Assembly (NCBI GenBank): GCA_022827225.1
Contig: JAJDTJ010000101.1
Coordinates: forward strand, 1-64,000
Reading direction: 5' to 3'
Origin: Candidatus Poribacteria bacterium
GTDB taxonomy: Bacteria; Poribacteria; WGA-4E; WGA-3G
DNA: 64,000 bases
The notes under the pieces are model-generated. The model had not been told where the DNA came from. It saw only the letters and a program-made list of their open reading frames with translations, and made no database searches. Positions within the stretch are counted from its first letter, which is position 1, and every line of letters starts with the position of its first letter. Both the position numbers and the translations under genes were made by a program. This document shows positions 54,701 to 63,595 of the stretch, one piece after another.

Positions 54701-54869
54701 ATTGCGGAACGAGCGTGGCATCCACCTGTTTCGCACAGGCATCGAGCAAAAACGCGAACGGGTTGCTGACTGCACCTTCGTGTGTGATGTCGTGTTGTTC
54801 GTATTGTTGTAGCGTGGCGTAGTAGTCGCGGATCGCTTTGTGACTGGATTTAAGTTTCAGTTGCGGCAT
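51780..54869 (-). CDS. single-chain restriction-modification enzyme (type IIG/ISP-like) N6-adenine methylase
   Basis: 1029 residues. An N-terminal PD-(D/E)XK-like nuclease (D70 in VLDGVILD, E85-A-K87 in YWEAKD) is followed by a helical connector, then a gamma-class N6-adenine methylase: motif I D347-P-F-V-G-T-G-N-F and catalytic N449-P-P-Y452. The long C-terminal part should recognise DNA (target recognition). The helicase domain of true type ISP enzymes is absent, which places it nearer to type IIG. No separate specificity gene is seen. It forms a small defence or addiction cluster with the MNT-HEPN and broken HicB genes. Confidence 0.88.
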   Translation of the reverse strand: MPQLKLKSSHKAIRDYYATLQQYEQHDITHEGAVSNPFAFLLDACAKQVDATLVPQYPMRTPAGNRIVLDGVILDAYRIPFAYWEAKDMDDNLYRAVQEKRDAGYPFDNIFFQNPQRGILYRNGEQVFDVDITDPTRLITALQYLFAAPPAALENWHAAVAEFKEKVPALGKRLAELIAEQHETNPQFVKAFTDFYQQCRAAINPNLSIAAVEEMLIQHLLTERIFRTVFDNPDFTRRNIIAREIENVIEVLIRNAFSRDEFLSPLNPFYIAIENAATLCKDFSQKQQFLNTVYEQFFQGFSVEVADTHGIVYTPQPIVDFMVKSVERILESEFGRSLSDTGVHIIDPFVGTGNFIVRLMQDLRATTLAEKYQTELHCNEILLLPYYITSLNIEHEFFQRTQTYRPFEGIALADTFELLEERQTQLFTQENTERVERQKAADMFVVIGNPPYNIHQANENDNNKNRKYKVMDTLLRKTYSQDSKATNKNALSDPYVKAILWASKRIGKEGVVAFVTNNGFLDGIAFDGMRKHLAQDFDAIYILDLGGNVRKNPKLSGTTHNVFGIQVGVSINFFVKKSVGSTDSASDPKLAEIFYASVDGFWRKEEKYHYLDLKEHYQEVEWQQITPDRRHTWLTEGLHAEFDTFIPIGTKEAKAGKEAADVVFKTYSLGVSTNRDVWAYNFNSDTVTKNIQQMMEFYNTQVLKRLASSEKLTVNVDDFVAYDDTKISWSASLKQKLKSGQMAEFSEAKLRLSLYRPFTKSSLYFDRMMNERVREFPSIFPTPETEAENRAICVPSTGGRTDFWCYLTNIIPNLTITSVDGTQCFPFYTYDEDGTNRQENITDWALAEFRNHYGDDTITKWDIFHYNYGILHHPDYREKYQANLKRDLPHIPFAEDFWGFTNAGRELADLHVNYESVPKYDGLKYIETPELPIDWRVEKMKLSRDKTQLVYNDFLTLDGIPAAAYDYRLGNRSALEWIVDQYRVKTDKRSGIVNDPNRADQPQYIVDLIARIITVSLKTVEVVSGLPGL

Positions 54870-54916
54870 GCAGATATAGTAGCAGATTTGAAGGTATAAG
54901 TCAATAGCAAATTAAT

Positions 54917-54946
54917 TTGCAATGGAGGCGAAAAGTGTGATAAAAT
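54917..54946 (+). promoter_or_regulatory. probable promoter of glnE
   Basis: TTGCAA (54917-54922), 18-bp spacer, TAAAAT (54941-54946), 35 bp before the glnE start. Confidence 0.6.
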
Positions 54947-54981
54947 AGCATTAATTGTAGCGTCGTATACATGGAGGAGGA

Positions 54982-57900
54982 ATGGTGAATTACACAGAAT
55001 TGTCACTTCCACAAGATCAGAAAGAAGAAATTCATCGAATCTTATCAGATGCTGCCGAGCGTGCTGGTGACGTGAATAACGACGCTATCGTGCGCAGTCT
55101 ACAAGAACTCGCTACGGACGATGCGGATACCCAATCCCGCTTTTCAGAAATCGTCATCCCCGTGTTAGAAGCCGCTCTCAATTCACCGAACCCTGAAGTA
55201 TCCCTCAACCATTTTTCCCGATTTGCGCAAGTTGCGTTCAATCGTCGATGGCTCTATCAACTCCTACGAGATGCGCCGTTCCTTATGCGCACGGTCATCT
55301 TCGGTTTCGGTGCGTCCACGTATCTGTCGGAAACGCTCATCCGCAATCCGGAATATTTCTATGATATTATCGACGCGAATGTGATGGATACGGCGAAGAC
55401 TTCCGAGACAATGTACGAAGAGCTTGCGCGCTCGCTTTCGCATTTCGATTCGGTGGAGCAGAAACTCCGTGTCCTTCGACGCTACAAACGGCGCGAGACG
55501 CTCCGTATCGGATTGTGCGATCTGCTTAAGACGGTAGATGTCAAGACGACGACGTGGGAACTGAGCAACCTTGCAGAGGCAGCGTTGCAACACTGCTACG
55601 AGATCGGACGCGATCAGATGATGCAACCGAAGTACGGAACACCGCTCAATGAAGACGGCGACGCGCCGTGCCGTTTCGCGATTATCGGTATGGGCAAATT
55701 AGGCGGCTATGAGCTGAACTTTAGTTCCGATATCGACCTTATCTTCGTGTATTCAGACGATGCCAAAACGGATACCGGCACCGAAAATAGTGAATATTTC
55801 GCACGGTTCTGCGAATTCATCATCAAAGCGATGAGTGAGATCACACCAGAGGGTTACGTCTTCCGGGTTGACATCCGTTTACGTCCGGAAAGCAGTGCCG
55901 GGGTGATTATCCGTTCGATGGAGAGTTACGAAAGTTACTACGAAGGCTGGGGTGACCTGTGGGAGCGTCAGGCGTTAATTAAGGCGCGTCCGGTTGCTGG
56001 CGATATGGCGTTTGGTGCCGAGTTCATCCGTATGATCCAACCGTTTGTGTATCAACGCTATCTGGACGGTGTCACGCTCGGTGAGATTAAGGCGGACATC
56101 GGACGCACTAAAGTCCGGATAGAGGAACGGCTCGTCGGTGAAGGTGCGAATCTCGAAAAACATGTCAAACTCGGTCCGGGTGGGATCCGTGATATTGAGT
56201 TCACGGTGCAGTGTCTGCAGATGATTCACGGTGCGAAGCGGAAATCGTTGTGTTCACACAACACGCTCGAAACGATTTCGGCACTCAAGGAGAACGAGCT
56301 GCTTACTGCGGCGGATGCGGACGCGCTCGCGGCTGCGTATCGGTTCCTACGCTCCGTTGAGAACGGTATCCAAGTTGAGGCGGATCAACAGCGATATTCA
56401 ATTCCTGAGAAAGCATCTGAAGAACGTGAACTTGCCAGACGCGTGGGTTACCGACACACACCGGAGACGGATGCGTTGGTAGTATTTCGGAAGGACTACC
56501 GCATGCATACTGAGCGTGTGCGCGCTATTTTCCAGAAGATTACCGCGACGGCGATTGCGTCCGAAAAAGGGATCGATATTAGCCTTCTGCTTTCCGAAGA
56601 GGATCCGAAACAGTTAGAGACCTTCTTAAGCGAGTTCCGTTTTGAAAACGTGCGGGAGGCGCAGCGTCTCCTCAGACAGCTTGCGAACGGCGGCGATGGC
56701 ATCCAATTCTCACCGAGCGTTAGACGTACCTTTTTCAAACTTGCGCCGACGCTCTTAAATGTGTTACGTGATTCTCCGAACCCAGATATGGCGCTCCGCT
56801 ATCTCTCCGCATTTACGGATAAAGTCGGTGCGCGGAGCAGTTACTACACGATGTTCGCCGAGAAACCGTCAACGCTTGAAGTGCTCACGCGTGTCTGCGG
56901 TACGAGTCTCTACCTCGCGGATATGCTTATCGCGAGTCCCGAACTTTTCGACTTACTAACGGTGCCTACGTTGGTAGAACGTTCTAAGACCCTCGCTGAG
57001 AAACAGGGAGAGGCATTGCAAATCGTTGCGGAGGCATCAGCGGGTAGAACTTTTCCGATGCTCCGGCGGTACAAGAACGACGAGATTTGGCGGATCGCTT
57101 TAAGGAATATCCTCGGCAATGCGACGCTTCCTACGACGACGGCGGAACTCTCCGACCTGGCAGAGGCTGTGTTGCAAGCAATCTATCCGGAAATTGAAAC
57201 CGAGCTGCGCGAGGCACACGGCACACCGCTGAACCCAGACGGTACACCGGCGACCTTCGCCATCGTTGCAATGGGTAAATTCGGTGGACGTGAATTGAAC
57301 TTCAGCTCAGATTTAGATGTGATGTACGTCTATTCGGAAGACGGCGAAACGACAGAAGGCATGCCGAATGTAGAGTTCTTCGCGGCTGTCGGGTTGGAGT
57401 TGGTAAACCGGCTTGCGGGTAGTCAAGGCATGGGTATCTATGAAGTTGATCTGCGGCTCCGCCCATACGGAACAGGCGGTGCGATTGCGCTGTCGCTGTC
57501 GGGATACCAGAATTATTACGCTAACACCGGAGAGGTCTGGGAACGTCAGGCGTTAACGCGTGCCCGTGTTGTCGCTGGCGACATAGAAGGGGTCGGGAAC
57601 CGGTTTTTGGAAATTGGGCACGACTTCTGTTATGGCGGTTCACTCACATCCGAGGAAATCGCGCAGATTGTGCACACACGGAAACGGAAGGAGGCGCAAG
57701 CCACGCGCAGACCTACCACCCGACGTAGAGGACGCAGTAAAACGCAGACCTCGATTGCGAATGTTAAATCAGGATACGGCGGACTGGTCGATATCGAATT
57801 CGCTATGCAAACGCTTCAGCTCGTACATGGTGGAGAATCACCGTCTGTACGTGTGCAAAACACACCGCTCGCGATTGCGAAATTACACGACATCGGCGCG

Positions 57901-58152
57901 CTAACTGTGGCACAGCGTGACGAATTGTCAGAGGCGTATCTATACCTGCGGCGCGTTGAGAATGCGTTGCGGATTGTCCACGATCGCGCACTTGACGCAC
58001 TACCGAAAAACCGAACGGAATTGGCGCAGCTCGCACGACGGCTCGGATACGAGGCGACCGAGGACACGTCTATTGTGGATGCATTTCTGCAGGATTATGG
58101 AAAATGGACAGAGATGACGCGTTCGCTCTTTAATCAGATTCTCGTTAATTGA
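54982..58152 (+). CDS. glnE: glutamine synthetase adenylyltransferase/adenylyl-removing enzyme
   Basis: 1056 residues (E. coli 946). It has two nucleotidyltransferase halves: GMGKLGGYELNFSSDIDLIF (about 235-255, adenylyl-removing side) and AMGKFGGRELNFSSDLDVMY (about 763-785, adenylylating side), each with the S-D-x-D metal pair, followed by PII-UTase-like helical domains (GPGGIRDIEFTVQCLQ; SGYGGLVDIEFAMQTLQL). It modifies glutamine synthetase in response to nitrogen status. A basic insert (ATRRPTTRRRGRSKTQT) in the second half is unusual. GGAGGAGG lies just before the ATG. Confidence 0.95.
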   Translation: MVNYTELSLPQDQKEEIHRILSDAAERAGDVNNDAIVRSLQELATDDADTQSRFSEIVIPVLEAALNSPNPEVSLNHFSRFAQVAFNRRWLYQLLRDAPFLMRTVIFGFGASTYLSETLIRNPEYFYDIIDANVMDTAKTSETMYEELARSLSHFDSVEQKLRVLRRYKRRETLRIGLCDLLKTVDVKTTTWELSNLAEAALQHCYEIGRDQMMQPKYGTPLNEDGDAPCRFAIIGMGKLGGYELNFSSDIDLIFVYSDDAKTDTGTENSEYFARFCEFIIKAMSEITPEGYVFRVDIRLRPESSAGVIIRSMESYESYYEGWGDLWERQALIKARPVAGDMAFGAEFIRMIQPFVYQRYLDGVTLGEIKADIGRTKVRIEERLVGEGANLEKHVKLGPGGIRDIEFTVQCLQMIHGAKRKSLCSHNTLETISALKENELLTAADADALAAAYRFLRSVENGIQVEADQQRYSIPEKASEERELARRVGYRHTPETDALVVFRKDYRMHTERVRAIFQKITATAIASEKGIDISLLLSEEDPKQLETFLSEFRFENVREAQRLLRQLANGGDGIQFSPSVRRTFFKLAPTLLNVLRDSPNPDMALRYLSAFTDKVGARSSYYTMFAEKPSTLEVLTRVCGTSLYLADMLIASPELFDLLTVPTLVERSKTLAEKQGEALQIVAEASAGRTFPMLRRYKNDEIWRIALRNILGNATLPTTTAELSDLAEAVLQAIYPEIETELREAHGTPLNPDGTPATFAIVAMGKFGGRELNFSSDLDVMYVYSEDGETTEGMPNVEFFAAVGLELVNRLAGSQGMGIYEVDLRLRPYGTGGAIALSLSGYQNYYANTGEVWERQALTRARVVAGDIEGVGNRFLEIGHDFCYGGSLTSEEIAQIVHTRKRKEAQATRRPTTRRRGRSKTQTSIANVKSGYGGLVDIEFAMQTLQLVHGGESPSVRVQNTPLAIAKLHDIGALTVAQRDELSEAYLYLRRVENALRIVHDRALDALPKNRTELAQLARRLGYEATEDTSIVDAFLQDYGKWTEMTRSLFNQILVN

Positions 58153-58184
58153 GATACCCATTCTCTATAAAGGAATATGTAAAT

Positions 58185-58556
58185 ATGGAAAACGAACGTA
58201 CGGAAGAGAAAAAACAGGTGTTGAGAAATTTTATGCGGGCATCGATGTTTTTACTCATCTTACTCTTCTCGGTTATAGGAATCCTGTTTTATATGTTGAT
58301 TCCCGATTTGCAAATTTCACCCGGTACAGAAAAACTCCTTTTATTAAGTGTATCAATACTTGGGCTCGCAGCATTTTTCGCTTGGATATTTTGGTATAGG
58401 CCTGCTCGTAAGAGACACACTAAAGAATATAAGGCGGAACTGGAAAAGTCAAAGCTAGCGATATTCCTTAGTAGTCGAGCATTTTATGGGCTTCTATTTC
58501 TTATGATTCTCTTAGCCATTGGAATTGGTTGGTATATCGGACATCAGGGTTCTTGA
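58185..58556 (+). CDS. small membrane protein (paralogue A)
   Basis: 123 residues from ATG 58185 (SD AAAGGAA; the longer TTG frame is rejected because the paralogue starts at the same residue, MENERT). Three hydrophobic helices (about 20-42, 52-74, 97-119) with a charged loop (KRHTKEYKAELEKS). Family unknown. 33 bp after glnE. Near-identical N-terminal half to the convergent gene at 58640-59014. Confidence 0.75.
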   Translation: MENERTEEKKQVLRNFMRASMFLLILLFSVIGILFYMLIPDLQISPGTEKLLLLSVSILGLAAFFAWIFWYRPARKRHTKEYKAELEKSKLAIFLSSRAFYGLLFLMILLAIGIGWYIGHQGS

Positions 58557-58579
58557 CAGTCAGATTTTCCATAGACATA

Positions 58580-58596
58580 GCACTCCTACGGAGTGC
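58580..58596. repeat. short hairpin between the convergent paralogues
   Basis: GCACTCC (58580-58586) and GGAGTGC (58590-58596) pair with a 3-base loop. It may be a two-way transcription end or a dispersed palindromic repeat. Confidence 0.55.
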
Positions 58597-58639
58597 GGTC
58601 GCTTCAATACGCAGTTTCTATAAACACATCCATCATTAT

Positions 58640-59014
58640 TTAACCGAAAATCCTGTAGAAATACCAACCGATTACACCGCCTAAGAGAATCAAGAGAAAT
58701 AGCAGCACTTTAAAGACTCGACCACGCTTTGAGTTTTCCATTTTTTCCAGTTCTTCCTTATATTCTCTCTTACATTCCTTGAAAGCGAGTCTATACCAAA
58801 ATACCCAAGTAAGAAGTGCTGCGAGCCCAAGTATTGATACACTTAATAAAAGGAGTTTTTCTGTACCGGGTGAAATAGGTGAGATTTGCAGATTGGGAAG
58901 CTGCATATAAAACAGGATTCCCATAGCTGCGAAGAGCAAGCTCCAAAAAAATATCCCTGCCCACATAAAATTTCTCAACACCTGTTTTTTCTCTTGGGTG
59001 CGTTCGTTTTCCAT
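58640..59014 (-). CDS. small membrane protein (paralogue B)
   Basis: 124 residues from ATG 59014 (SD GAGGA; the GTG two codons upstream is less likely). Same layout as paralogue A: MENERTQEKKQVLRNFM, ILFYMQLPNLQISP, PGTEKLLLLSVSILGLAA, then a charged loop and a last helix. The first about 50 bp are almost identical to paralogue A at DNA level, so the duplication is recent. Function unknown. Confidence 0.75.
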   Translation of the reverse strand: MENERTQEKKQVLRNFMWAGIFFWSLLFAAMGILFYMQLPNLQISPISPGTEKLLLLSVSILGLAALLTWVFWYRLAFKECKREYKEELEKMENSKRGRVFKVLLFLLILLGGVIGWYFYRIFG

Positions 59015-59097
59015 ATTCACATGTTCCTCTGTTGGAAGGTTTTACGGAATTTTAACATAAGTCCGAAAAAATATCAAAAAAAGGCTGAAAATTTCGC

Positions 59098-59126
59098 TTG
59101 AGAAATCGTGATGAACCTGTTAAAAT
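59098..59126 (+). promoter_or_regulatory. sigma70 promoter of NHL-repeat gene
   Basis: TTGAGA (59098-59103), 17-bp spacer, TAAAAT (59121-59126), 35 bp before the ATG at 59161. Confidence 0.7.
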
Positions 59127-59160
59127 AGATGCCAATTCTTTTCGGTGTAGGAGAAAATTT

Positions 59161-60021
59161 ATGGTATTCGGACAAGGAACACATCAGTATACTGTGCAAG
59201 AAAATTGGTGGACGCTTCCAGAGGGTTGGGAATTCGGCTGGATTCCTGCTGTCGCGGTTGATTCGCAGGATCGCGTCTATGTCTATAGTCGAAGCGAGCA
59301 TCCGATGGTCGTTTTCGATCGAGACGGTAATTTTATTGACTCTTGGGGTGATGACATCCTCAAAGACGCACACGGTATTTTCATCGATGCCGACGATAAC
59401 ATCTATTGTACGGAACGCGAGCCGCACGTCATACGTAAGTTCACAGCAGATGGCGAACTGTTGATGACGCTCGGTACACCGGATGTCCCAGGGGCGGACG
59501 GTGAACCTTTCAACCTACCGACGGACTTAGCACTCGGCCCCGATGGCGAGATGTATATCAGCGACGGATACGGGAACGCGCGCGTCCATAAATACTCACC
59601 CGATGGTGAACTGATTAAATCGTGGGGGCAACCCGGCACAGGTCCCGGCGAATTCGATCTGCCACACTGCGTCAGAGTCGATCCACGCAACAGACTTATG
59701 GTTGCCGACAGGGAGAACAATCGTATCCAGTTCTTCACGCTTGATGGCGAGTATATTGAGGAGTGGGGTGACTTACTGCAACCCGACACGATCTATATCG
59801 ACGATGACGATCTCGTCTATATCGCTGAGTTGGGGCAGCGGGTTACTATCATGACCCTCGATGGCGAGGTTATTTCGCAGTGGGGTAGCGAACGCGGGAG
59901 CACCGTTCCGGGTGAGTTCTTCGCATGTCCACACGGTATCTGGTTGGATTCACACGGCGATATATACGTCGGCGAGGTCCAAGCGGACGCACGCCTGCAA
60001 AAATTTATTCGGCAACGGTAG
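59161..60021 (+). CDS. NHL-repeat beta-propeller protein
   Basis: 286 residues from ATG 59161 (SD TAGGAG; the longer frame runs into the promoter). About six NHL-type blades: VAVDSQDRVYVYSRSEHPMV, GIFIDADDNIYCTEREPHVI, LALGPDGEMYISDGYGNARV, VRVDPRNRLMVADRENNRIQ, IYIDDDDLVYIAELGQRVTI and IWLDSHGDIYVGEVQADARL. Resembles peptidylglycine-lyase-like or 6-bladed propellers; enzymatic role not evident. No signal peptide seen. Confidence 0.88.
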   Translation: MVFGQGTHQYTVQENWWTLPEGWEFGWIPAVAVDSQDRVYVYSRSEHPMVVFDRDGNFIDSWGDDILKDAHGIFIDADDNIYCTEREPHVIRKFTADGELLMTLGTPDVPGADGEPFNLPTDLALGPDGEMYISDGYGNARVHKYSPDGELIKSWGQPGTGPGEFDLPHCVRVDPRNRLMVADRENNRIQFFTLDGEYIEEWGDLLQPDTIYIDDDDLVYIAELGQRVTIMTLDGEVISQWGSERGSTVPGEFFACPHGIWLDSHGDIYVGEVQADARLQKFIRQR

Positions 60022-60030
60022 AAGTTAATA

Positions 60031-60095
60031 GATCGCGAGCGACAAGAAACACTCGCTCCTACTATCAACTCCGCCTGTAAAGGAGGCGTTGTAAG
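60031..60095. repeat. palindromic repeat patch before gdh
   Basis: GATCGCGAGCGACAAGAAAC then ACTCGCTCCTAC is a variant of the 32-bp repeat at 46908 and 46981. Next to it CGCCT GTAA AGG AGGCG forms a small hairpin that also carries the AGGAGG-like stretch about 25 bp before the gdh start. Confidence 0.5.
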
Positions 60096-60106
60096 GTCGA
60101 AGTATT

Positions 60107-61528
60107 ATGGCAGAAAAACTTTCGTTTTTCGAGAAAGTGAATACGGATTTTGACAGGGCTGCGCGCTTCACCGACTACCCACGCGGCTTATTGGAACAGA
60201 TAAAGATCTGTAATAACTCCTGCCATTTTACGTTTCCGCTGAAGCGTGATGACGGGACGATAGAAACGATCCACGGTTGGCGTGCGGAGCATAGCCATCA
60301 TAAACTCCCGACGAAAGGCGGTATCCGTTATAGTACGCTGGTCGACGAGGATGAAATCATGGCACTCGCGGCACTGATGACGTACAAGTGTGCGATCGTT
60401 GATGTCCCGTTCGGGGGTGCCAAGGGTGGTATCCAAGTCGATAGAAATCAGTATTCACCAAGCGAACTCGAACGCATTACCAGACGTTATACCTACGAAC
60501 TGATCCAGAAAAATTACATTGGCCCCGGGGTAGACGTGCCTGCACCGGATTTCGGGACTGGTGAAACCGAGATGGCGTGGATTTTCGACACCTATGCAAC
60601 AATGGCACCCGATAAGCTTAATGCGATTGCGTGCGTCACAGGTAAACCGATCGAACAGAACGGAATTCTGGGGCGGAAAGAGGCGACTGGACGTGGTGTC
60701 GTCTACGGTTTGGAAGAGGCATGCAGCATCACAGAAGATATGAAACCGTTAGGATTGACACCGAGTCTCAGGGGTAAAACGGTTGTTGTCCAAGGTTTCG
60801 GCAACGTCGGGTATCATGCAGCGAAGTTTCTGATGGAATCGGAGGCATCGGTGATTGGTATCATTGAGAGACGGGGTGCGATCTATAACGCGAAAGGACT
60901 TGATGTTGAGAAAGTTGCAGCGCACCGTGCGGAAACCGGATCCATCTGCGGTTATCCGGATGCAGAACACCTTGAGAATCCGAACGCTGGTTTAGAATTA
61001 GCCTGCGACATTCTCGTTCCGGCTGCCCTTGAGAACCAACTAACAGCGGAAAACGCACCTCGGATTCAAACGACTATTGTAGCGGAAGCGGCGAACGGAC
61101 CGACCACACCAGCTGCCGATAGAATCCTTCAAGAACGCGGAATTATGATTATACCGGATACTTACCTTAACGCGGGGGGTGTCACTGTCTCCTATTTCGA
61201 GTGGCTTCGGAATCTCTCACACGTGCAACTCGGACGACTCGGAAAACGGTTTGAAGATAGTACGCAGCACGCCATGCTCCAGGCTGTTGAAAAAGCGACC
61301 GGCTATCAATTCTCGGACGATGAACGTCAGTTAATCCACGGTGCCGATGAGGCAGATTTGGTGAACTCTGGACTTCAGGATACGATGATCCGCGCGTATC
61401 ATGAACTCCGTGAGACCCGTATGCAACTTAAAAGCAAAAATGATACTGTGAATTGCCGAACGGCGGCATTTATTAATGCCATTCACAGAATCGCACAGTC
61501 GTATATGCAGCTGGGTATCTTTCCTTAA
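60107..61528 (+). CDS. gdhA: glutamate dehydrogenase (Glu/Leu/Phe/Val dehydrogenase family)
   Basis: 473 residues. Substrate lysines in K70-GGIRY and K106 of [10 protein letters not shown]; catalytic D148 in [13 protein letters not shown](P) site [14 protein letters not shown]-terminal [14 protein letters not shown] and [12 protein letters not shown]. It converts glutamate to 2-oxoglutarate and ammonia or the reverse. The GGFGNVG-like site with following E (IIERRG) suggests NAD use, but this is not certain. Its closeness to glnE fits nitrogen metabolism. Confidence 0.94.
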   Translation: MAEKLSFFEKVNTDFDRAARFTDYPRGLLEQIKICNNSCHFTFPLKRDDGTIETIHGWRAEHSHHKLPTKGGIRYSTLVDEDEIMALAALMTYKCAIVDVPFGGAKGGIQVDRNQYSPSELERITRRYTYELIQKNYIGPGVDVPAPDFGTGETEMAWIFDTYATMAPDKLNAIACVTGKPIEQNGILGRKEATGRGVVYGLEEACSITEDMKPLGLTPSLRGKTVVVQGFGNVGYHAAKFLMESEASVIGIIERRGAIYNAKGLDVEKVAAHRAETGSICGYPDAEHLENPNAGLELACDILVPAALENQLTAENAPRIQTTIVAEAANGPTTPAADRILQERGIMIIPDTYLNAGGVTVSYFEWLRNLSHVQLGRLGKRFEDSTQHAMLQAVEKATGYQFSDDERQLIHGADEADLVNSGLQDTMIRAYHELRETRMQLKSKNDTVNCRTAAFINAIHRIAQSYMQLGIFP

Positions 61529-61557
61529 ACAATGCTTCCGTTGAAGGAGTGAGACAA

Positions 61558-62163
61558 ATGGCGTATAGCAACTTTACGTTAGCAGAGGTGTTGTCAACGT
61601 TTCAATTAGAAACAGTTGAATCTGTCGGTCTCTTTTCTGAAAGTAAACCTGTGACACCGCGCCCGCATTTCACGGCGGAACTGGCGAAAAAGGTTCCGTT
61701 AGCTGCTACAATCGGAACGGAGAAAGCGCGATCAGAACTCATTGTCGCCGACGTTCTGTTTGAACTTCGGGAACATTTTCAGGAGCGCATCAGTCTCTTT
61801 TCCGGTATTGACTTCAGCGTTGATGCCGAAAGCGGTTTGACAGGCGTATGTGATTTCTTGGTCAGTCTGTCCCCACTGCAAACTGTTTTAGATGCTCCGG
61901 TCATCATGCTCGTTGAGGCAAAGAAAGAAGACTTGATCAGCGGGCTCGGACAATGTGTCGCTGAGATGCTTGCAGCGCAACGCTTTAATGCGGAAAAAGA
62001 AAATAATGTCGCCTGCATTTACGGAACCGTCACTTCAGGTACAGACTGGCTGTTTCTCAAATTGGAGGCGAAGCACTTGCACATTGATTTGACAATCTAC
62101 CCGATCGCGCTTTGCAATAAAATTCTCGGTATCCTTGCGAATATGGTAAACCAAAAAGCGTGA
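61558..62163 (+). CDS. PD-(D/E)XK nuclease-like protein of unknown function
   Basis: 201 residues from ATG 61558 (SD GAAGGAG). The core has E in KARSELIVADVLFELRE, D in GLTGVCDFLVS and the pair E-x-K in IMLVEAKKEDL, followed by GLGQCVAEMLAA and a C-terminal YGTVTSGTDWLFLKL. This order (E, D, ExK, Q) is that of the PD-(D/E)XK fold. No mobile or restriction partner is nearby, so its role is unknown. Ends 30 bp before the pdxJ start (stop at 62161-62163). Confidence 0.7.
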   Translation: MAYSNFTLAEVLSTFQLETVESVGLFSESKPVTPRPHFTAELAKKVPLAATIGTEKARSELIVADVLFELREHFQERISLFSGIDFSVDAESGLTGVCDFLVSLSPLQTVLDAPVIMLVEAKKEDLISGLGQCVAEMLAAQRFNAEKENNVACIYGTVTSGTDWLFLKLEAKHLHIDLTIYPIALCNKILGILANMVNQKA

Positions 62164-62192
62164 GACGTTCGCGCAACCCTTATGGAGAAAAA

Positions 62193-62945
62193 ATGATAGC
62201 CTTAAGTGTAAATGTAAATAAAATTGCAACATTAAGAAATTCACGGGGGGGTGATATTCCGGATGTGCTGACAGCTGTGGATACCTGTGTCGCCGCGGGT
62301 GCGCAAGGTATTACTGTCCACCCGCGTGAAGATGAACGCCATATCACACCTAAAGACGTTACGGATATCGCCGAACGCCTAAAAGAGATCAATACACAAA
62401 AGACACCTACAATCGAATATAACATTGAAGGCGATCCGAGGCCGGACCTCATTGATATGGTGCTACACACGAAACCGACACAATGTACTCTCGTTCCTGT
62501 TGTAGCGGGCGAGATCACCAGCCATACCGTTTGGGACATCCGTAAAGACGGCGATCTGCTGAAACCGATCATCAAAACGTTGAAAGATGCCGGTATCCGT
62601 GTGAGTCTGTTCAGTGGTACGGATGTTGAACAGATAGCGAGAACGCTTGATATCGGTGCAGACCGGATCGAACTTTACACCGCGCCTTACGCGATGGCAG
62701 AAACAACGGAGGAGATCCGACGCGAATTTGGATTCTTAGAAACTGCAGCGGCAAAGGCAATGGCGTTAGGACTTGGTATCAACGCCGGACACGATCTGAA
62801 CCTCGACAATCTGCCGTTAATGCAGAAGTTAACCGGACTCCTCGAAGTCTCTATCGGACATCATCTCATGGCAGACGCGCTCTACATCGGCATGGCGGCT
62901 GCCGTGAAAGCGTACCGACGTGCGCTGGGACAACAGGTAACATGA
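62193..62945 (+). CDS. pdxJ: pyridoxine 5'-phosphate synthase
   Basis: 250 residues from ATG 62193, after TGGAGAAAA; the longer upstream frame overlaps the previous gene and is not needed. TIM-barrel enzyme that condenses 1-deoxy-D-xylulose 5-phosphate with 3-amino-2-oxopropyl phosphate. Typical: SVNVNKIATLRNSRGG, GITVHPREDERHI, VSLFSGTDVEQI, GADRIELYTAPYA, GLGINAGHDLNLDNL and VSIGHHLMADAL. Overlaps the HAD gene by 4 bp (ATGA). Indicates the DXP-dependent route to vitamin B6. Confidence 0.96.
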   Translation: MIALSVNVNKIATLRNSRGGDIPDVLTAVDTCVAAGAQGITVHPREDERHITPKDVTDIAERLKEINTQKTPTIEYNIEGDPRPDLIDMVLHTKPTQCTLVPVVAGEITSHTVWDIRKDGDLLKPIIKTLKDAGIRVSLFSGTDVEQIARTLDIGADRIELYTAPYAMAETTEEIRREFGFLETAAAKAMALGLGINAGHDLNLDNLPLMQKLTGLLEVSIGHHLMADALYIGMAAAVKAYRRALGQQVT

Positions 62946-63583
62946 CATCACATAAAACCTGTGCCATCTTTGATTTAGATGGCACGATTATCCGCGCCTC
63001 TTCAGAGCAGGTTTTTCTCTCAACGCTGTTGAGTCAAGGCGAGATCCCAATACCGAATTTGCTTGAATGGACCCGCTATTGTCTGAAGGTTAAATCGCTA
63101 TCCGTGGCGAAAACCAACAAAATCTATCTGCGTGGCTTGGCGGTGCAACGCGTTCACGAGATTGTGCAACGTTGCTTCGTCGATATACTCCATCCAAGCA
63201 TCGCACCGCACATCTCCGACTTGATACATGCCCACCGCGCCGAAGGACGGACGGTTGTCCTGATGTCGGGTTCGTTGTCGATTCTCGTTCGACCCTTTCA
63301 CGAGCATTTCCAAACCGATTTGATGGTTGCACACGAATTGGAAACGGTTGACGGACGGTTCACAGGACAGCGGACCAGTTTGCATCCATACGGCGAAAAC
63401 AAGGCGAAACTTGCCGAACAACTCGCAGCTGAGCACGGGTTCGATCTCAGTCGTTCTTATGCGTACGGCAACCACCACACAGACGCGTACAAACTAGCAC
63501 TGTTTGGACACCCAGTTGCTGTTAACCCTGATCGGAAATTATGGAAAATTGCGAAAGAGAACGGATGGCAGATAGAAGAATAG
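62942..63583 (+). CDS. HAD-superfamily phosphatase (subfamily IB, SerB-like)
   Basis: 213 residues. HAD motif I D11-L-D13-G-T (FDLDGTIIR), motif II serine in VVLMSGSLSILV, motif III lysine in GENKAKLAEQL and motif IV acid in YAYGNHHTDAYKL. Similar to phosphoserine phosphatase-type enzymes; substrate unknown. Translationally coupled to pdxJ by ATGA overlap. Confidence 0.88.
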   Translation: MTSHKTCAIFDLDGTIIRASSEQVFLSTLLSQGEIPIPNLLEWTRYCLKVKSLSVAKTNKIYLRGLAVQRVHEIVQRCFVDILHPSIAPHISDLIHAHRAEGRTVVLMSGSLSILVRPFHEHFQTDLMVAHELETVDGRFTGQRTSLHPYGENKAKLAEQLAAEHGFDLSRSYAYGNHHTDAYKLALFGHPVAVNPDRKLWKIAKENGWQIEE

Positions 63584-63595
63584 CCATCAGCCAAC

